Part shown: positions 1 to 7,438 of the stretch, piece after piece | Position numbering within the stretch: the first letter of the stretch is position 1 | Layout of the letters: the number at the start of each line of letters is the position of its first letter | Assembly (NCBI GenBank): GCA_017442465.1 | Contig: JAFRZQ010000045.1 | Coordinates: 1-21,626 of the forward strand | DNA length: 21,626 nucleotides | Direction of reading: 5' to 3' | DNA from: Anaerotignum sp. | Lineage (GTDB): Bacteria > Bacillota > Clostridia > Lachnospirales > Anaerotignaceae | Notes under the pieces: model-generated | The model's database searches: none | Told to the model about the DNA's origin: nothing | Seen by the model: the letters and a program-made list of their open reading frames with translations, nothing else | Program-made: the position numbers and the translations under genes

Positions 1-1244
1 CTTATACCCACGAAGTAAATGCCATCACACTGCCCGACTTCTTCTCTCTCAGATACAGAGATGATAAGAACATTCTGATGGCGATCGCAGCGGTGGTAAT
101 TATCGTATTCTTCGTACCTTACACAGCTTCCGGCTTTGCAGCCTGCGGCAAGCTGTTCTCTTCCATCTTCTCCATCGATTATCATGTGGCAATGATCATT
201 TCTGCTGTTGTTATCGTAGCATATACTGTAACAGGTGGTTTCCTGGCAGCTTCCATGACAGATATGATCCAGTCTGTGGTTATGAGTATCGCGCTGATCG
301 TAGTAGTACTGTTTGGCGTCAGCGTTGCAGGTGGTTTTGATGCAGTAGCAGAAAACGCAAACAATCTGGTAAGCTATCTGAGCCTGACAGCTTCCCATGT
401 AGCGGCAGATAACTCCTCTTCCCCTTATGGTGCACTGACCATCGCATCCACACTGGCATGGGGTCTGGGCTACTTCGGTATGCCTCATATCCTGCTGCGT
501 TTTATGGCCATCGAAGACAGAGAAAAACTGAAACTTTCCAGACGTGTGGCAACCGTATGGGTATGTATCGCTATGACAGTTGCCATCATTATTGGTATCG
601 TTGGTAATGCAGTTACAGCGGCAGATGCTCTGCCTTTCCTGGATGGTAATACGTCCGAAACGATCATCGTAAGAATTGCTGACCTGATGGGTAAATACGG
701 CGTTCTGTTTGCGATCATCGGCGGCATCATCCTGTCCGGTATCCTGTCCGCTACCATGTCTACAGCAGACGCGCAGCTTCTGGCAGCGTCTTCCAGTATT
801 TCTGAAAACCTGCTGCGTAAGTTCTTCAAGGTAGACCTGTCTGCAAAGGCATCCATCAAAATTGCAAGAGCGGCTGTTGTGGGCATCGCTATCGTAGCAG
901 TATTCCTGGCTAGAAACCCTGACTCTTCCGTATTCCGTATCGTATCCTTCGCATGGGCAGGTTTCGGTTCTGCATTCGGTCCTGTTGTTCTCTTGGCTCT
1001 GTTCTGGAGACGTTCCAACAAACAGGGTGCGCTGGCTGGTATGATCACTGGCGGTGCAATGGTATTCATCTGGAAATTCCTCATTGCGCCCATGGGCGGT
1101 CTGTTTGCTATCTATGAACTGCTGCCTGCATTCCTGCTGGCTCTGCTGGTAAACGTAGTAGTGAGCCTTGCAACAGGTGAACCTGAAAAAGAAGTAACAG
1201 CTACTTATGACAGAGTAATGGAATCCCTGTACGGCAAGAAATAA
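1..1244 (+). CDS. putP: Na+/proline symporter, 5'-truncated by the window edge
   Basis: Sodium:solute symporter family (SSS) membrane protein, most like PutP, which imports proline with Na+. The reading frame is open from base 3 (Y-T-H-E-V-N-A-I-T-L-P-D), so the N-terminal part of the gene lies outside the window; an internal ATG at 78 is not the true start. About 414 residues are visible, with many hydrophobic membrane segments. The family-typical serine-rich stretch SATMSTADAQLLAASSS, near the middle of the visible part, corresponds to the segment that lines the Na+/substrate site in SSS transporters. The short polar C-terminus ends YGKK. A clear terminator follows at 1259, so the gene ends its transcription unit. 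PutP is preferred over other SSS members because of the L-P-D-F-F-S-x-R-Y/F motif and overall similarity, but the exact substrate is inference. Confidence 0.85.
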   Translation, partial: YTHEVNAITLPDFFSLRYRDDKNILMAIAAVVIIVFFVPYTASGFAACGKLFSSIFSIDYHVAMIISAVVIVAYTVTGGFLAASMTDMIQSVVMSIALIVVVLFGVSVAGGFDAVAENANNLVSYLSLTASHVAADNSSSPYGALTIASTLAWGLGYFGMPHILLRFMAIEDREKLKLSRRVATVWVCIAMTVAIIIGIVGNAVTAADALPFLDGNTSETIIVRIADLMGKYGVLFAIIGGIILSGILSATMSTADAQLLAASSSISENLLRKFFKVDLSAKASIKIARAAVVGIAIVAVFLARNPDSSVFRIVSFAWAGFGSAFGPVVLLALFWRRSNKQGALAGMITGGAMVFIWKFLIAPMGGLFAIYELLPAFLLALLVNVVVSLATGEPEKEVTATYDRVMESLYGKK

Positions 1245-1258
1245 AATACAAGAAAACC

Positions 1259-1291
1259 AAGACCTTCGCGGCTGCGGAGGTCTTAATTTTT
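1259..1291 (+). terminator. Intrinsic terminator of putP
   Basis: AAGACCT pairs with AGGTCTT, extended by TCGC/GCGG with one G-U pair, around a GGCT loop. AATTTTT follows. It lies 14 nt after the putP stop codon. Confidence 0.85.
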
Positions 1292-1330
1292 ACAAATTTC
1301 TTAAGATTGATTGGAAACAATGTATTTTTC

Positions 1331-1359
1331 TTGCATTTTGAAAGCACCTGCTGTATCCT
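1331..1359 (+). promoter_or_regulatory. Probable promoter of the 1435 membrane protein gene
   Basis: TTGCAT (1331-1336) and TATCCT (1354-1359) are separated by 17 bp, about 75 bp before the start codon. No operator-like repeat is visible. This is a sequence match only. Confidence 0.4.
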
Positions 1360-1434
1360 GTGCGTGAGAAGAAAACTTACGCGAAATCTACAATTCAAAG
1401 GAATCATAAAAGGATTTGGAAAGAGGTGTAAGTG

Positions 1435-2244
1435 ATGACAAAAGTGAAAGAAAGGCTCAGTAAGAGTGTTGTATTGTTTAGCATTTTGGCGGTGCTGATC
1501 GGCGGGTTCTCCTTTTTCAAAGGTGCAGAACTGCTGGAAGGCACAGATTTTTATCAGGAAACGGTAGAAGTTCTCGATGAGAAAAAAGGCAATGTAATGG
1601 GGATGACGGCAGCTCTGGTCGGCACGTCTACATTGATCACTGGTCTCCCCGATGATATGGGCACACCTGTGGCGGAACAGCTGATGGATATGACCGACTG
1701 GCTGCTTTTGGTGCTGTGTGTGGTTTTTGTGGAGAAATATGGGCTTACCATGCTATGGGTGGCAGCCTGTAAGGTGATGCTCCCATTGGCGTGTATCCTG
1801 TTTGTCGTGGATATGGTTGGGGAGAAACGAACCCTGCGTCAGGTGTGGATGAAGCTGGCGGTGCTTTCTGCAGTATTTATGGTGGCGATCCCCATTGGTG
1901 TGAAGTCTGCGGAAATGATCGAGAAAACCTATGAAACCTCTATCGTAGAAATGGCTGAGGATGGCGATGAGCTGGCCCAGCTGATGGAAGCAGAAACAGA
2001 GGAAAAGGAAACCTGGCTGCAGACGATCTTCGGCAAGGTGAAGGATTCTGCGGAGGAAAAACTGGAAAAGGCGAAGGAGGTTCTGGTGCGGTATACAGAA
2101 CAGACGGCAGTGATGCTGGTGACTTCCTGTGCGATTCCTGTGGTAGTGCTGCTGTTCCTGTTCTGGGTATGCAAAACGGTCATTGGACTGGATATTGCCC
2201 TGCCAAAACGGAAAACACTTCGTATCATCCGGAGAAAGAAATAA
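1435..2244 (+). CDS. Membrane protein of unknown function
   Basis: A 269-residue protein that I do not recognise. The start is taken at the ATG at 1435 because AGAGGTG (1423-1428) lies about 7 nt upstream; an in-frame GTG at 1432 is too close to that site. Hydrophobic segments lie at roughly residues 11-28, 86-101, 105-127 and 139-156, with a last one near 218-245. Residues about 160-215 are rich in Glu and Lys (repeated EEK/EKAKE) and could form an amphipathic or coiled-coil region between membrane segments. The C-terminus is strongly basic (PKRKTLRIIRRKK), suggesting a cytoplasmic tail. It has its own promoter candidate and terminator and is probably monocistronic. Nothing in the neighbourhood indicates a function. 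Confidence 0.75.
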   Translation: MTKVKERLSKSVVLFSILAVLIGGFSFFKGAELLEGTDFYQETVEVLDEKKGNVMGMTAALVGTSTLITGLPDDMGTPVAEQLMDMTDWLLLVLCVVFVEKYGLTMLWVAACKVMLPLACILFVVDMVGEKRTLRQVWMKLAVLSAVFMVAIPIGVKSAEMIEKTYETSIVEMAEDGDELAQLMEAETEEKETWLQTIFGKVKDSAEEKLEKAKEVLVRYTEQTAVMLVTSCAIPVVVLLFLFWVCKTVIGLDIALPKRKTLRIIRRKK

Positions 2245-2271
2245 AAAACGCTGGCAAATGCCAGCGTTTTT
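2243..2271. terminator. Strong bidirectional terminator
   Basis: AAAAACGCTGGC pairs with GCCAGCGTTTTT around an AAAT loop, flanked by A and T runs. It ends the 1435 gene on the plus strand and could also stop minus-strand transcription coming from ychF. Confidence 0.9.
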
Positions 2272-2293
2272 ATTATTTCTGAAAATTTCCGTC

Positions 2294-2366
2294 GCAAAAA
2301 CGTAGTTTTTGCAATTGGGGGTCAAGGGGAATCATTCCCCTTGCAGGGTTTGGGACGGAGTCCCAA
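2294..2366. repeat. Cluster of three hairpins between convergent genes
   Basis: Three consecutive perfect stems: GCAAAAAC/GTTTTTGC (2294-2312, 8 bp), CAAGGGGAAT/ATTCCCCTTG (2323-2343, 10 bp with almost no loop) and TTGGGAC/GTCCCAA (2350-2366, 7 bp). None is followed by a good T run. The cluster starts downstream of the terminator and stops just before the ychF stop codon. The layout resembles dispersed intergenic palindromic elements of many Clostridia genomes, but no second copy occurs in this window. Confidence 0.55.
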
Positions 2367-2370
2367 GAAC

Positions 2371-3468
2371 TTATACGTTGAATCTGAAAAGTACAACGTC
2401 GCCGTCTTTCATTACGTATTCCTTGCCTTCGGAACGTACCAGACCCTGTTCTTTTGCTGCGTTGTAGGAACCCAGACGCATCAGATCGTCATAATGCACT
2501 ACTTCGGCACGGATGAAACCTCTTTCGAAGTCGGAATGGATCTTACCGGCCGCCTGAGGTGCTTTTGTACCGATTGTGATGGTCCACGCACGGGATTCCT
2601 GAGGACCTGCTGTCAGATAGGAGATCAGACCCAGCAGCTTGTAGCTTGCTGCGATCAGTCTGTCCAGACCGCTGCCTTCTACGCCCAGGTCGGCCAGAAA
2701 TTCTTTTTTGTCCGCTTCGTCCAGATCGGAAATTTCTTCTTCGATCTTCGCGCACAGAACGAATACTTCGTTGTGTTCTGCTGCTGCGTATTCTCTTACT
2801 TTGCCGACAAATTCATTGGATGCGCCGTCGTCAGCCAGATCATCTTCCATAACGTTTGCAGCGTACAGCACGGGTTTCGCTGTCAGCAGTGTCAGGCTTT
2901 CTACGAATTCATAATCTTCGGGAGAATCAAATTCTACGCTTCTTGCGGATCTGCCTTCTTCCAGAGCTTCTTTCAGTCTGCCCAGGATATCCATTTCTCT
3001 CTGCAGGGACTTGTCCTGTTTTGCCAGTTTGCCTGTTTTTGCAATTCTTCTGTCCAGAACTTCGATATCGGAGAAGATCAGTTCCAGATTGATCGTTTCG
3101 ATGTCACGGATGGGGTCAACGGAACCGTCAACATGCACAACGTTGGGGTCTTCGAAGCAGCGAACAACGTGGCAGATGGCGTCTACTTCGCGGATGTGGC
3201 TCAGGAATTTGTTGCCCAGACCTTCGCCCTTGGAAGCACCGCGCACCAGACCGGCAATGTCAACGAATTCGATAACAGCAGGTGTTGTTTTCGCGGAATC
3301 ATACATTTCTGTCAGCTTTGCCAGACGTTCATCGGGTACAGCTACCACGCCAACGTTGGGGTCGATGGTACAGAAGGGGTAGTTCGCCGCTTCTGCTTTG
3401 CCCATTGTCATGGAATTGAATAAGGTACTTTTGCCTACGTTAGGCAGACCTACGATACCAAGTTTCAT
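2371..3468 (-). CDS. ychF: Redox-responsive ATPase YchF (Obg-family P-loop protein)
   Basis: A 365-residue universally conserved P-loop NTPase of the Obg/YchF group, which binds ribosomes and hydrolyses ATP rather than GTP. The Walker A motif GLPNVGKST is at residues 7-15, and the G3 motif DIAGLVRGASKGEGLGN follows at about 70-86. The G4 position reads NVMED in place of the NKxD of true GTPases, which is the hallmark of YchF. The C-terminal TGS-like domain includes FERGFIRAEVV and ends VVLFRFNV. Length matches the family (about 363-366). The start is supported by AAAGGAG upstream of the ATG. The mobile element is inserted directly upstream, with the int stop codon only 76 bp before the ychF start, so the present ychF promoter must be in or near the element end. 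Confidence 0.97.
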   Translation of the reverse strand: MKLGIVGLPNVGKSTLFNSMTMGKAEAANYPFCTIDPNVGVVAVPDERLAKLTEMYDSAKTTPAVIEFVDIAGLVRGASKGEGLGNKFLSHIREVDAICHVVRCFEDPNVVHVDGSVDPIRDIETINLELIFSDIEVLDRRIAKTGKLAKQDKSLQREMDILGRLKEALEEGRSARSVEFDSPEDYEFVESLTLLTAKPVLYAANVMEDDLADDGASNEFVGKVREYAAAEHNEVFVLCAKIEEEISDLDEADKKEFLADLGVEGSGLDRLIAASYKLLGLISYLTAGPQESRAWTITIGTKAPQAAGKIHSDFERGFIRAEVVHYDDLMRLGSYNAAKEQGLVRSEGKEYVMKDGDVVLFRFNV

Positions 3469-3520
3469 AATTTCTCAATCTCCTTTATTTTTCAATGTTT
3501 TCGGGGGATGGGGTATGTAA

Positions 3521-3549
3521 TTTACGCCATTTTTACGCCAATTTTTACG
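3521..3549. repeat. Short direct repeats at the int end of the element
   Basis: TTTACGCCA (3521-3529), TTTTTACGCCA (3530-3540) and TTTTTACG (3542-3549) occur in tandem just beyond the int stop codon. TACGCCAA also forms an inverted pair with TTGGCGTA inside the end of int. Such arrays next to a tyrosine integrase gene are often arm-type Int or Xis binding sites; that role is inferred. Confidence 0.45.
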
Positions 3550-4732
3550 TGATTTTGGCGTACGAAGATTCAAACTGACGTACAGCGTTTGTCAGCGAAT
3601 CGTCGGTCACATGGACATAGCGATCCATTGTCGTTTTGATACTCTTGTGTCCGAGTAACTTCTGCAGCACCTTGGGCTGCATTCCTGCTTCGATGGCACG
3701 GGTGGCGTATGTATGCCGCAGCGCATGCATACAGAACCGTCTGATCCCTGCTTCGTCACACAGCTTGTACATGTGTGTGTCATAGGAACTGTTTTTGGCA
3801 GGTTCGCCTGTGCGGTAATTCACAAATACCAGATCACGCATATATAGCGTTTTTGTCAGCCCTGTTCTGGTATCGGTGTATTCCAGAATCTGATTCAGCA
3901 GTTCGCTTTCTTTTCTGGTGTACCGTTCTTCATAACATTCCTTTAAAATTTGAAATGCATGGTCAGTCAGAGGAATCGTCCGATAACTGGTTTCTGTTTT
4001 GGGCGGTCTGGCGATCCAAACGATATGCTTGTGTCGATAGTACAAGGCTTTGTTGATGGTCAGGGTACGGTTTTTCCAGTCGATGGAATCCCAGGTTAGA
4101 CCGACCATTTCGGATGTGCGCAGTCCCGTTTCCAGCAGAAGGGCATACTGACGGTAATTGTGTGACCGTTTGGCAACTTCCAGAAAACGCTTCTGTTCGT
4201 CAATCGTCAGAAACTTAATATCATCCACAGCACGGACAGGTTTCGTATATCTGACACCATCCATCGGGTGCTTGGTGATAATATCGTTATTGACAGCGGC
4301 ACGGAGCATACTACCCATCATGATATAGGCTTGTCTGATCGTACCGCCGGCGTATTCTGTTTCCATTCGGTTCAGGATGACTTTGCAGTGCATAGGCTTG
4401 ACATCGGAAATACACATTTCACCGATGATTGGCTGAACATTGAGGTTATACCGATGCAGATAATTTCGTCTGGTGTTTGGTGCGATACCGTAGAGAAGAT
4501 GCTCCATCCAGTATTCGAACCATTCATTGACGGTCATATCAGAGGTCTGTTTGACCAGATCGTGCTTGTCCTCATATTGTGCATCTGCAAGCCAGTTTCG
4601 TGCTTCGGGCAGGGTATTGAAATATTTTTCACGGCGTTTTCCGTCCTTTGTGCTGAAACGGGCGGAGTATTTGCCGTCTTTTCTTTGGTGGATACCTTTT
4701 CCTATTTCTTTGCCTTTCAGGTTTTTACCCAT
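3545..4732 (-). CDS. int: Tn916-type tyrosine recombinase (integrase)
   Basis: A 395-residue integrase that would catalyse insertion and excision of the element. The start is the ATG at 4732 (MGKNLKGKE) because AAAGGAG lies 8 nt upstream; an upstream in-frame ATG at 4828 overlapping xis has no comparable site. Residues about 10-55 form the AP2-like arm-binding domain (HQRKDGKYSARF), about 65-155 the SAM-like core-binding domain, and 175-390 the catalytic domain. Catalytic residues visible are R205 (TGLRTSEM), H336 and R339 (HALRHTYATR), H362 (LLGHKS) and the nucleophile Y372 (MDRYVHV). It looks intact. It is preceded by xis and separated from it by a terminator-like hairpin at 4760-4801. Confidence 0.95.
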   Translation of the reverse strand: MGKNLKGKEIGKGIHQRKDGKYSARFSTKDGKRREKYFNTLPEARNWLADAQYEDKHDLVKQTSDMTVNEWFEYWMEHLLYGIAPNTRRNYLHRYNLNVQPIIGEMCISDVKPMHCKVILNRMETEYAGGTIRQAYIMMGSMLRAAVNNDIITKHPMDGVRYTKPVRAVDDIKFLTIDEQKRFLEVAKRSHNYRQYALLLETGLRTSEMVGLTWDSIDWKNRTLTINKALYYRHKHIVWIARPPKTETSYRTIPLTDHAFQILKECYEERYTRKESELLNQILEYTDTRTGLTKTLYMRDLVFVNYRTGEPAKNSSYDTHMYKLCDEAGIRRFCMHALRHTYATRAIEAGMQPKVLQKLLGHKSIKTTMDRYVHVTDDSLTNAVRQFESSYAKIT

Positions 4733-4752
4733 AGATTGAACTCCTTTCTTAG

Positions 4753-4801
4753 CAAAGAAAAGAGCCAATGCAACACATTTTAGTGTACCACATCGGCTCT
4801 T
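4753..4801 (-). terminator. Terminator or attenuator between xis and int
   Basis: On the minus strand AAGAGCC pairs with GGCTCTT (with TG/CA after an internal mismatch, and ACAC/GTGT inside), followed by TTCTTT. It lies in the 92-nt gap between the xis stop and the int start. It would limit transcription from the rep operon into int unless antitermination or readthrough occurs. Confidence 0.65.
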
Positions 4802-4824
4802 GTTTCTCAATAGTGAAACTACCT

Positions 4825-5031
4825 TCAAATCATGAATTTATTGCTGATATAGTGCTCGAATTCCCTTCTTTTCACCAGCTTCTTCGTTCCGACATACAGA
4901 ACGAAGGGGCAGTTGGGCTGGCGTAAAAGGTTGTCGATGCGATTGATACCGATGTTGCTGTATTCGGCAGCTTCTTTGATGGTCAGTGTCAGTTTCAGAT
5001 GGATCGGGACTTTTTCGTTTTCTTCGGACAT
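4825..5031 (-). CDS. xis: Excisionase, Tn916 Xis-like
   Basis: A 68-residue DNA-binding protein that would bend the element ends and direct Int towards excision. The start is the ATG at 5031 (MSEENEKV), 1 nt after the translocase stop codon and behind AGAAGGG; an in-frame ATG at 5073 would overlap the translocase by 41 nt and is less likely. The sequence fits the winged-helix Xis pattern: LTLTIKEAAEYSNIGINRID at about 15-34, LLRQPNCPFVLYVGTKKLVKR, then a conserved RREFEHYI tail. Size and position directly before int agree with Tn916-family elements. Confidence 0.88.
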   Translation of the reverse strand: MSEENEKVPIHLKLTLTIKEAAEYSNIGINRIDNLLRQPNCPFVLYVGTKKLVKRREFEHYISNKFMI

Positions 5032-5032
5032 A

Positions 5033-6364
5033 TCATCCCTTCTTTCCTTCGGTAAAAGCGTTTTTCTCGTCAAATAAGTATCCGCGGAAGAGTACTCCTT
5101 CGTGGTTCAGGAACAAACCCTGAGAATCCTTCGGGATTTTGTCGGCAGCATTAGTGTTGTCCAGAATGATCTGGGAGAGTACATTGTCGGCTCGTCCACA
5201 GACACGGTAGTCCAGATTGTTTTTGATCTGGCCGGAGAGAATATTGGCATCGGGACGCTGGGTCGCTAACATCAGATGGATGCCAAAGGCTCGTCCCTGA
5301 CGGGCGATGGTGGATAGATGCTGCTCGATTTTAGAGATCAGTTCTTTCTGCTCTTTGGGGAGACCTGTTTTATCCAGAAGTTCTGCCACTTCGTCGCAGG
5401 CAAAGAGGATCCGTTTCAGAGTTGTATTGTTAGTACGGTTATATTCACTGATATTGGCACAGCCATATTCTTTCAACAGGCGTTTTCGATTCTCCAGTTC
5501 CTGAACGATAGCGGTCAGGGTATCCAGCAGGGCGGATTCTTGTGTGATAAAGGTACATTTTTCATGCCAGATGGGAGCAAAATCAACGCCGCCTTTGAAG
5601 TCTGAAATATATACTTCCGCCTCTTTTTTGATGGATTGCATCAGTAAGGATTTCAGTAAAACACTTTTGCCACTGCCCGTACTGCCGCCGATTAGCAGGT
5701 GGGGGACTTTGGCAAGGTTGATTTTCAGTCTTTCGCCAAAACTATAGCCCAATACCAGTTCAAAATCATTTTTGCTCAGGTATTCATCTTTCCAGTGGAT
5801 CACTTCGGGCAGTCCTGCATTACCAGCTACGGTATGAAGCAGGATCCTTTTTTTGTTTTTGCCCAGCTTCATTTTTGTGACATAAACATCCAGAGCCGTT
5901 TCGATGCGTTCCTGTTCATCCTGCCATTTGGGGAGGGGGATGCCGTTCATATCAAATTCCAGAACAGTTGTATCGACTTCTCCCGAAATGGTATATCGAC
6001 GAAGGAGCAGGGGAGATTCCCCAGCATGGTTCGTCAGGCCGATGCGCCATAATTCTTCATTGATTTGATAGGCTCCTTTGGGAGTGCCGATCAGTACCAG
6101 AGTGGCAAGAAGTCCGATGGTCGCCACGAGACTGTAAATGGTTCCGGCAATAAGCTGAAAGATGATTTTTACGGGAGCGTAAGAATCAGGGATGACAAAG
6201 GCATTGAACAGAATCCAGAGCAGCGCAGCCGTAATGAGATATGTAACAACAATTTTTTGTGCTTTTCTGTGATGCATGACTTCGGATATCCCTGTTTTCA
6301 TGCGAAGGAACTGATATTTCAGTTTTCCTTTGTATTCCAGAATTTCTTTATCATCGTTATTCAT
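5033..6364 (-). CDS. FtsK/SpoIIIE-type DNA translocase (TcpA-like coupling protein)
   Basis: A 443-residue membrane-anchored ATPase. Two hydrophobic segments lie near residues 38-58 and 65-93. A soluble P-loop domain follows, with Walker A GGSTGSGKS (226-234), SDFKGGVDF (254-262), Walker B RILFACDE (318-325) and ATQRPDA (367-373), all typical of the FtsK/HerA superfamily. It lacks the FtsK gamma DNA-reading domain. It matches the small translocases (TcpA, Tn916 Orf21 type) that bring the processed DNA strand to a conjugation pore. The ATG overlaps the rep stop codon in ATGA, suggesting translational coupling with Rep. It may also act with Rep during replication; that is inference. Confidence 0.9.
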   Translation of the reverse strand: MNNDDKEILEYKGKLKYQFLRMKTGISEVMHHRKAQKIVVTYLITAALLWILFNAFVIPDSYAPVKIIFQLIAGTIYSLVATIGLLATLVLIGTPKGAYQINEELWRIGLTNHAGESPLLLRRYTISGEVDTTVLEFDMNGIPLPKWQDEQERIETALDVYVTKMKLGKNKKRILLHTVAGNAGLPEVIHWKDEYLSKNDFELVLGYSFGERLKINLAKVPHLLIGGSTGSGKSVLLKSLLMQSIKKEAEVYISDFKGGVDFAPIWHEKCTFITQESALLDTLTAIVQELENRKRLLKEYGCANISEYNRTNNTTLKRILFACDEVAELLDKTGLPKEQKELISKIEQHLSTIARQGRAFGIHLMLATQRPDANILSGQIKNNLDYRVCGRADNVLSQIILDNTNAADKIPKDSQGLFLNHEGVLFRGYLFDEKNAFTEGKKG

Positions 6365-7302
6365 ATTTTTTCTTCCCTTTCTACGATGGTTCCGTCTGCA
6401 AGAAACTCAAAAACATGATTGATCCTGCGTAAAAATGCCTTCCAGGTTTCCGGACGGTCGCACTGCGCAGAGACATATTGTTCTGACAGCGGAAGGTTTG
6501 AGGTAATGTACACTGTTGTAAAACAGGCAACACGGTCGTTGTATCTTGCCGGCAGCATCAGTGGATAGCGATCCAGTATGTTCAGCATTTCTTCTATGGG
6601 GATCTGCGAAGCAAATTCTTCGAGAACAAGAATGTCATGTCCATGGTATGCATCAAATTTGACACCATTTTTTCCGTAGTTTGTAATACGGCAGATGTCG
6701 GGAGCAGGATGTTTATCATAGATGCTTCTGGTTTTTCCGGTGCCGGTTGCGCCGAAAAGGTAGGTGACACTGACTTCTCTTTCTTCTGTCTGATACTTTT
6801 CTGCTAAATATGTTTCACGCAGGATATCGATGTCCTTTACCCGAAAGGCGAAGGCTGGTGTTGTATCTATGATGGCCTGTGTAGATAACCCGTCTTTGAT
6901 GTTTTCAAGCAACAGCTCCATTTTAGAAGCCTTCTTTCCATAGACAATTGGAATGACGCCCCATTCACGGAAACTTCCTTCGATGAATGTTTTTGCTTTT
7001 TCGTGGCCTTTCCACTTGCCTTCTTTGCAGATATAATCTCTGGTTTCTAATGGTGTTCCCTTTATAGCCTCGATATGTGCAGTTGGAAATCGCTTTTTTA
7101 CTGTGGAAAATCGGGATGAAGTTTTTACACAGAACAGCACATGAAAATGTGGCGTTTCGCTTTCGGATATTTCCTGTCCATAACACCAATATTCCAACTG
7201 AAACAAGTTAAGGGTTTCTTCGATTGTCTTTTCGGTTATGTTATGGTCTTCAGGATTATTGATCGTTAGAAACCAGTATTTTGATTGTTTATCAATTTCC
7301 AT
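6361..7302 (-). CDS. rep: CRESS-DNA-type rolling-circle replication initiator (HUH endonuclease plus SF3 helicase)
   Basis: A 313-residue Rep. The N-terminal HUH nuclease has motif I WFLTINNP (10-17), motif II PHFHVLF with HFH at 52-54, and motif III YICK (90-93), whose Tyr90 would attack DNA and Lys93 assist. The C-terminal SF3 helicase has Walker A GATGTGKT (184-191), Walker B DILVLEEF (223-230), motif C VYITSNLP (264-271) and an arginine-rich FLRRI (290-294), as in circovirus Reps. This order and the single-tyrosine YxxK motif are those of CRESS-DNA virus Reps and of related bacterial plasmid Reps (pCRESS groups). All key residues are present, so it is probably active. The matching origin is at 7339-7373. 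The likely ribosome site is AGGAAG about 12 nt before the ATG. It could also serve as the relaxase for transfer, since no other relaxase is seen. Confidence 0.93.
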   Translation of the reverse strand: MEIDKQSKYWFLTINNPEDHNITEKTIEETLNLFQLEYWCYGQEISESETPHFHVLFCVKTSSRFSTVKKRFPTAHIEAIKGTPLETRDYICKEGKWKGHEKAKTFIEGSFREWGVIPIVYGKKASKMELLLENIKDGLSTQAIIDTTPAFAFRVKDIDILRETYLAEKYQTEEREVSVTYLFGATGTGKTRSIYDKHPAPDICRITNYGKNGVKFDAYHGHDILVLEEFASQIPIEEMLNILDRYPLMLPARYNDRVACFTTVYITSNLPLSEQYVSAQCDRPETWKAFLRRINHVFEFLADGTIVEREEKI

Positions 7303-7338
7303 TTTTCTATTTCACTTCCTTCTGCTTGCTTTACTTTT

Positions 7339-7373
7339 CAGATTCAGCTAGGTAATACTCCTAGCTGAATCTG
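7339..7373 (-). other. CRESS-type replication origin: stem-loop with nonanucleotide
   Basis: CAGATTCAGCTAGG (7339-7352) pairs perfectly with CCTAGCTGAATCTG (7360-7373), a 14-bp stem around a 7-nt loop. Read on the minus strand, which encodes rep, the apex is GAGTATTAC (7360 down to 7352). This fits the NANTATTAC nonanucleotide of CRESS-DNA virus origins at every defined position. By analogy Rep would nick between T7354 and A7353 (minus strand, GAGTATT/AC). The stem ends 36 bp upstream of the rep start codon. The assignment rests on motif, structure and position; nicking is inferred. Confidence 0.85.
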
Positions 7374-7421
7374 TTGTCCTGTCACAGGGAAGGAAGGTTA
7401 AGCCTTCCTCCCCTGCAACAG
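7371..7421. repeat. Second hairpin next to the origin, possible Rep-binding structure
   Basis: CAGGG-A-AGGAAGG (7385-7397) pairs with CCTTCCT-C-CCCTG (7403-7415) with a single A/C mismatch around TTAAG. CTGTTG (7371-7376) pairs with CAACAG (7416-7421) outside it, leaving an 8-nt bulge. It directly abuts the origin stem and shares its last CTG. No T run follows, so it is unlikely to be a terminator. Adjacent secondary structures commonly bind the initiator in rolling-circle origins. Confidence 0.6.
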
Positions 7422-7438
7422 CAGTAACAAATGAGCAA

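Noticed and set aside
2341..3423. A 360-codon open frame on the plus strand opposite ychF
   Set aside because: It is a cysteine- and phenylalanine-rich shadow of ychF, which has clear P-loop and family motifs and a good ribosome site.
7385..7415. Terminator for the 109-aa gene
   Set aside because: The stem is strong but there is no T run on either strand; it fits better as part of the origin.
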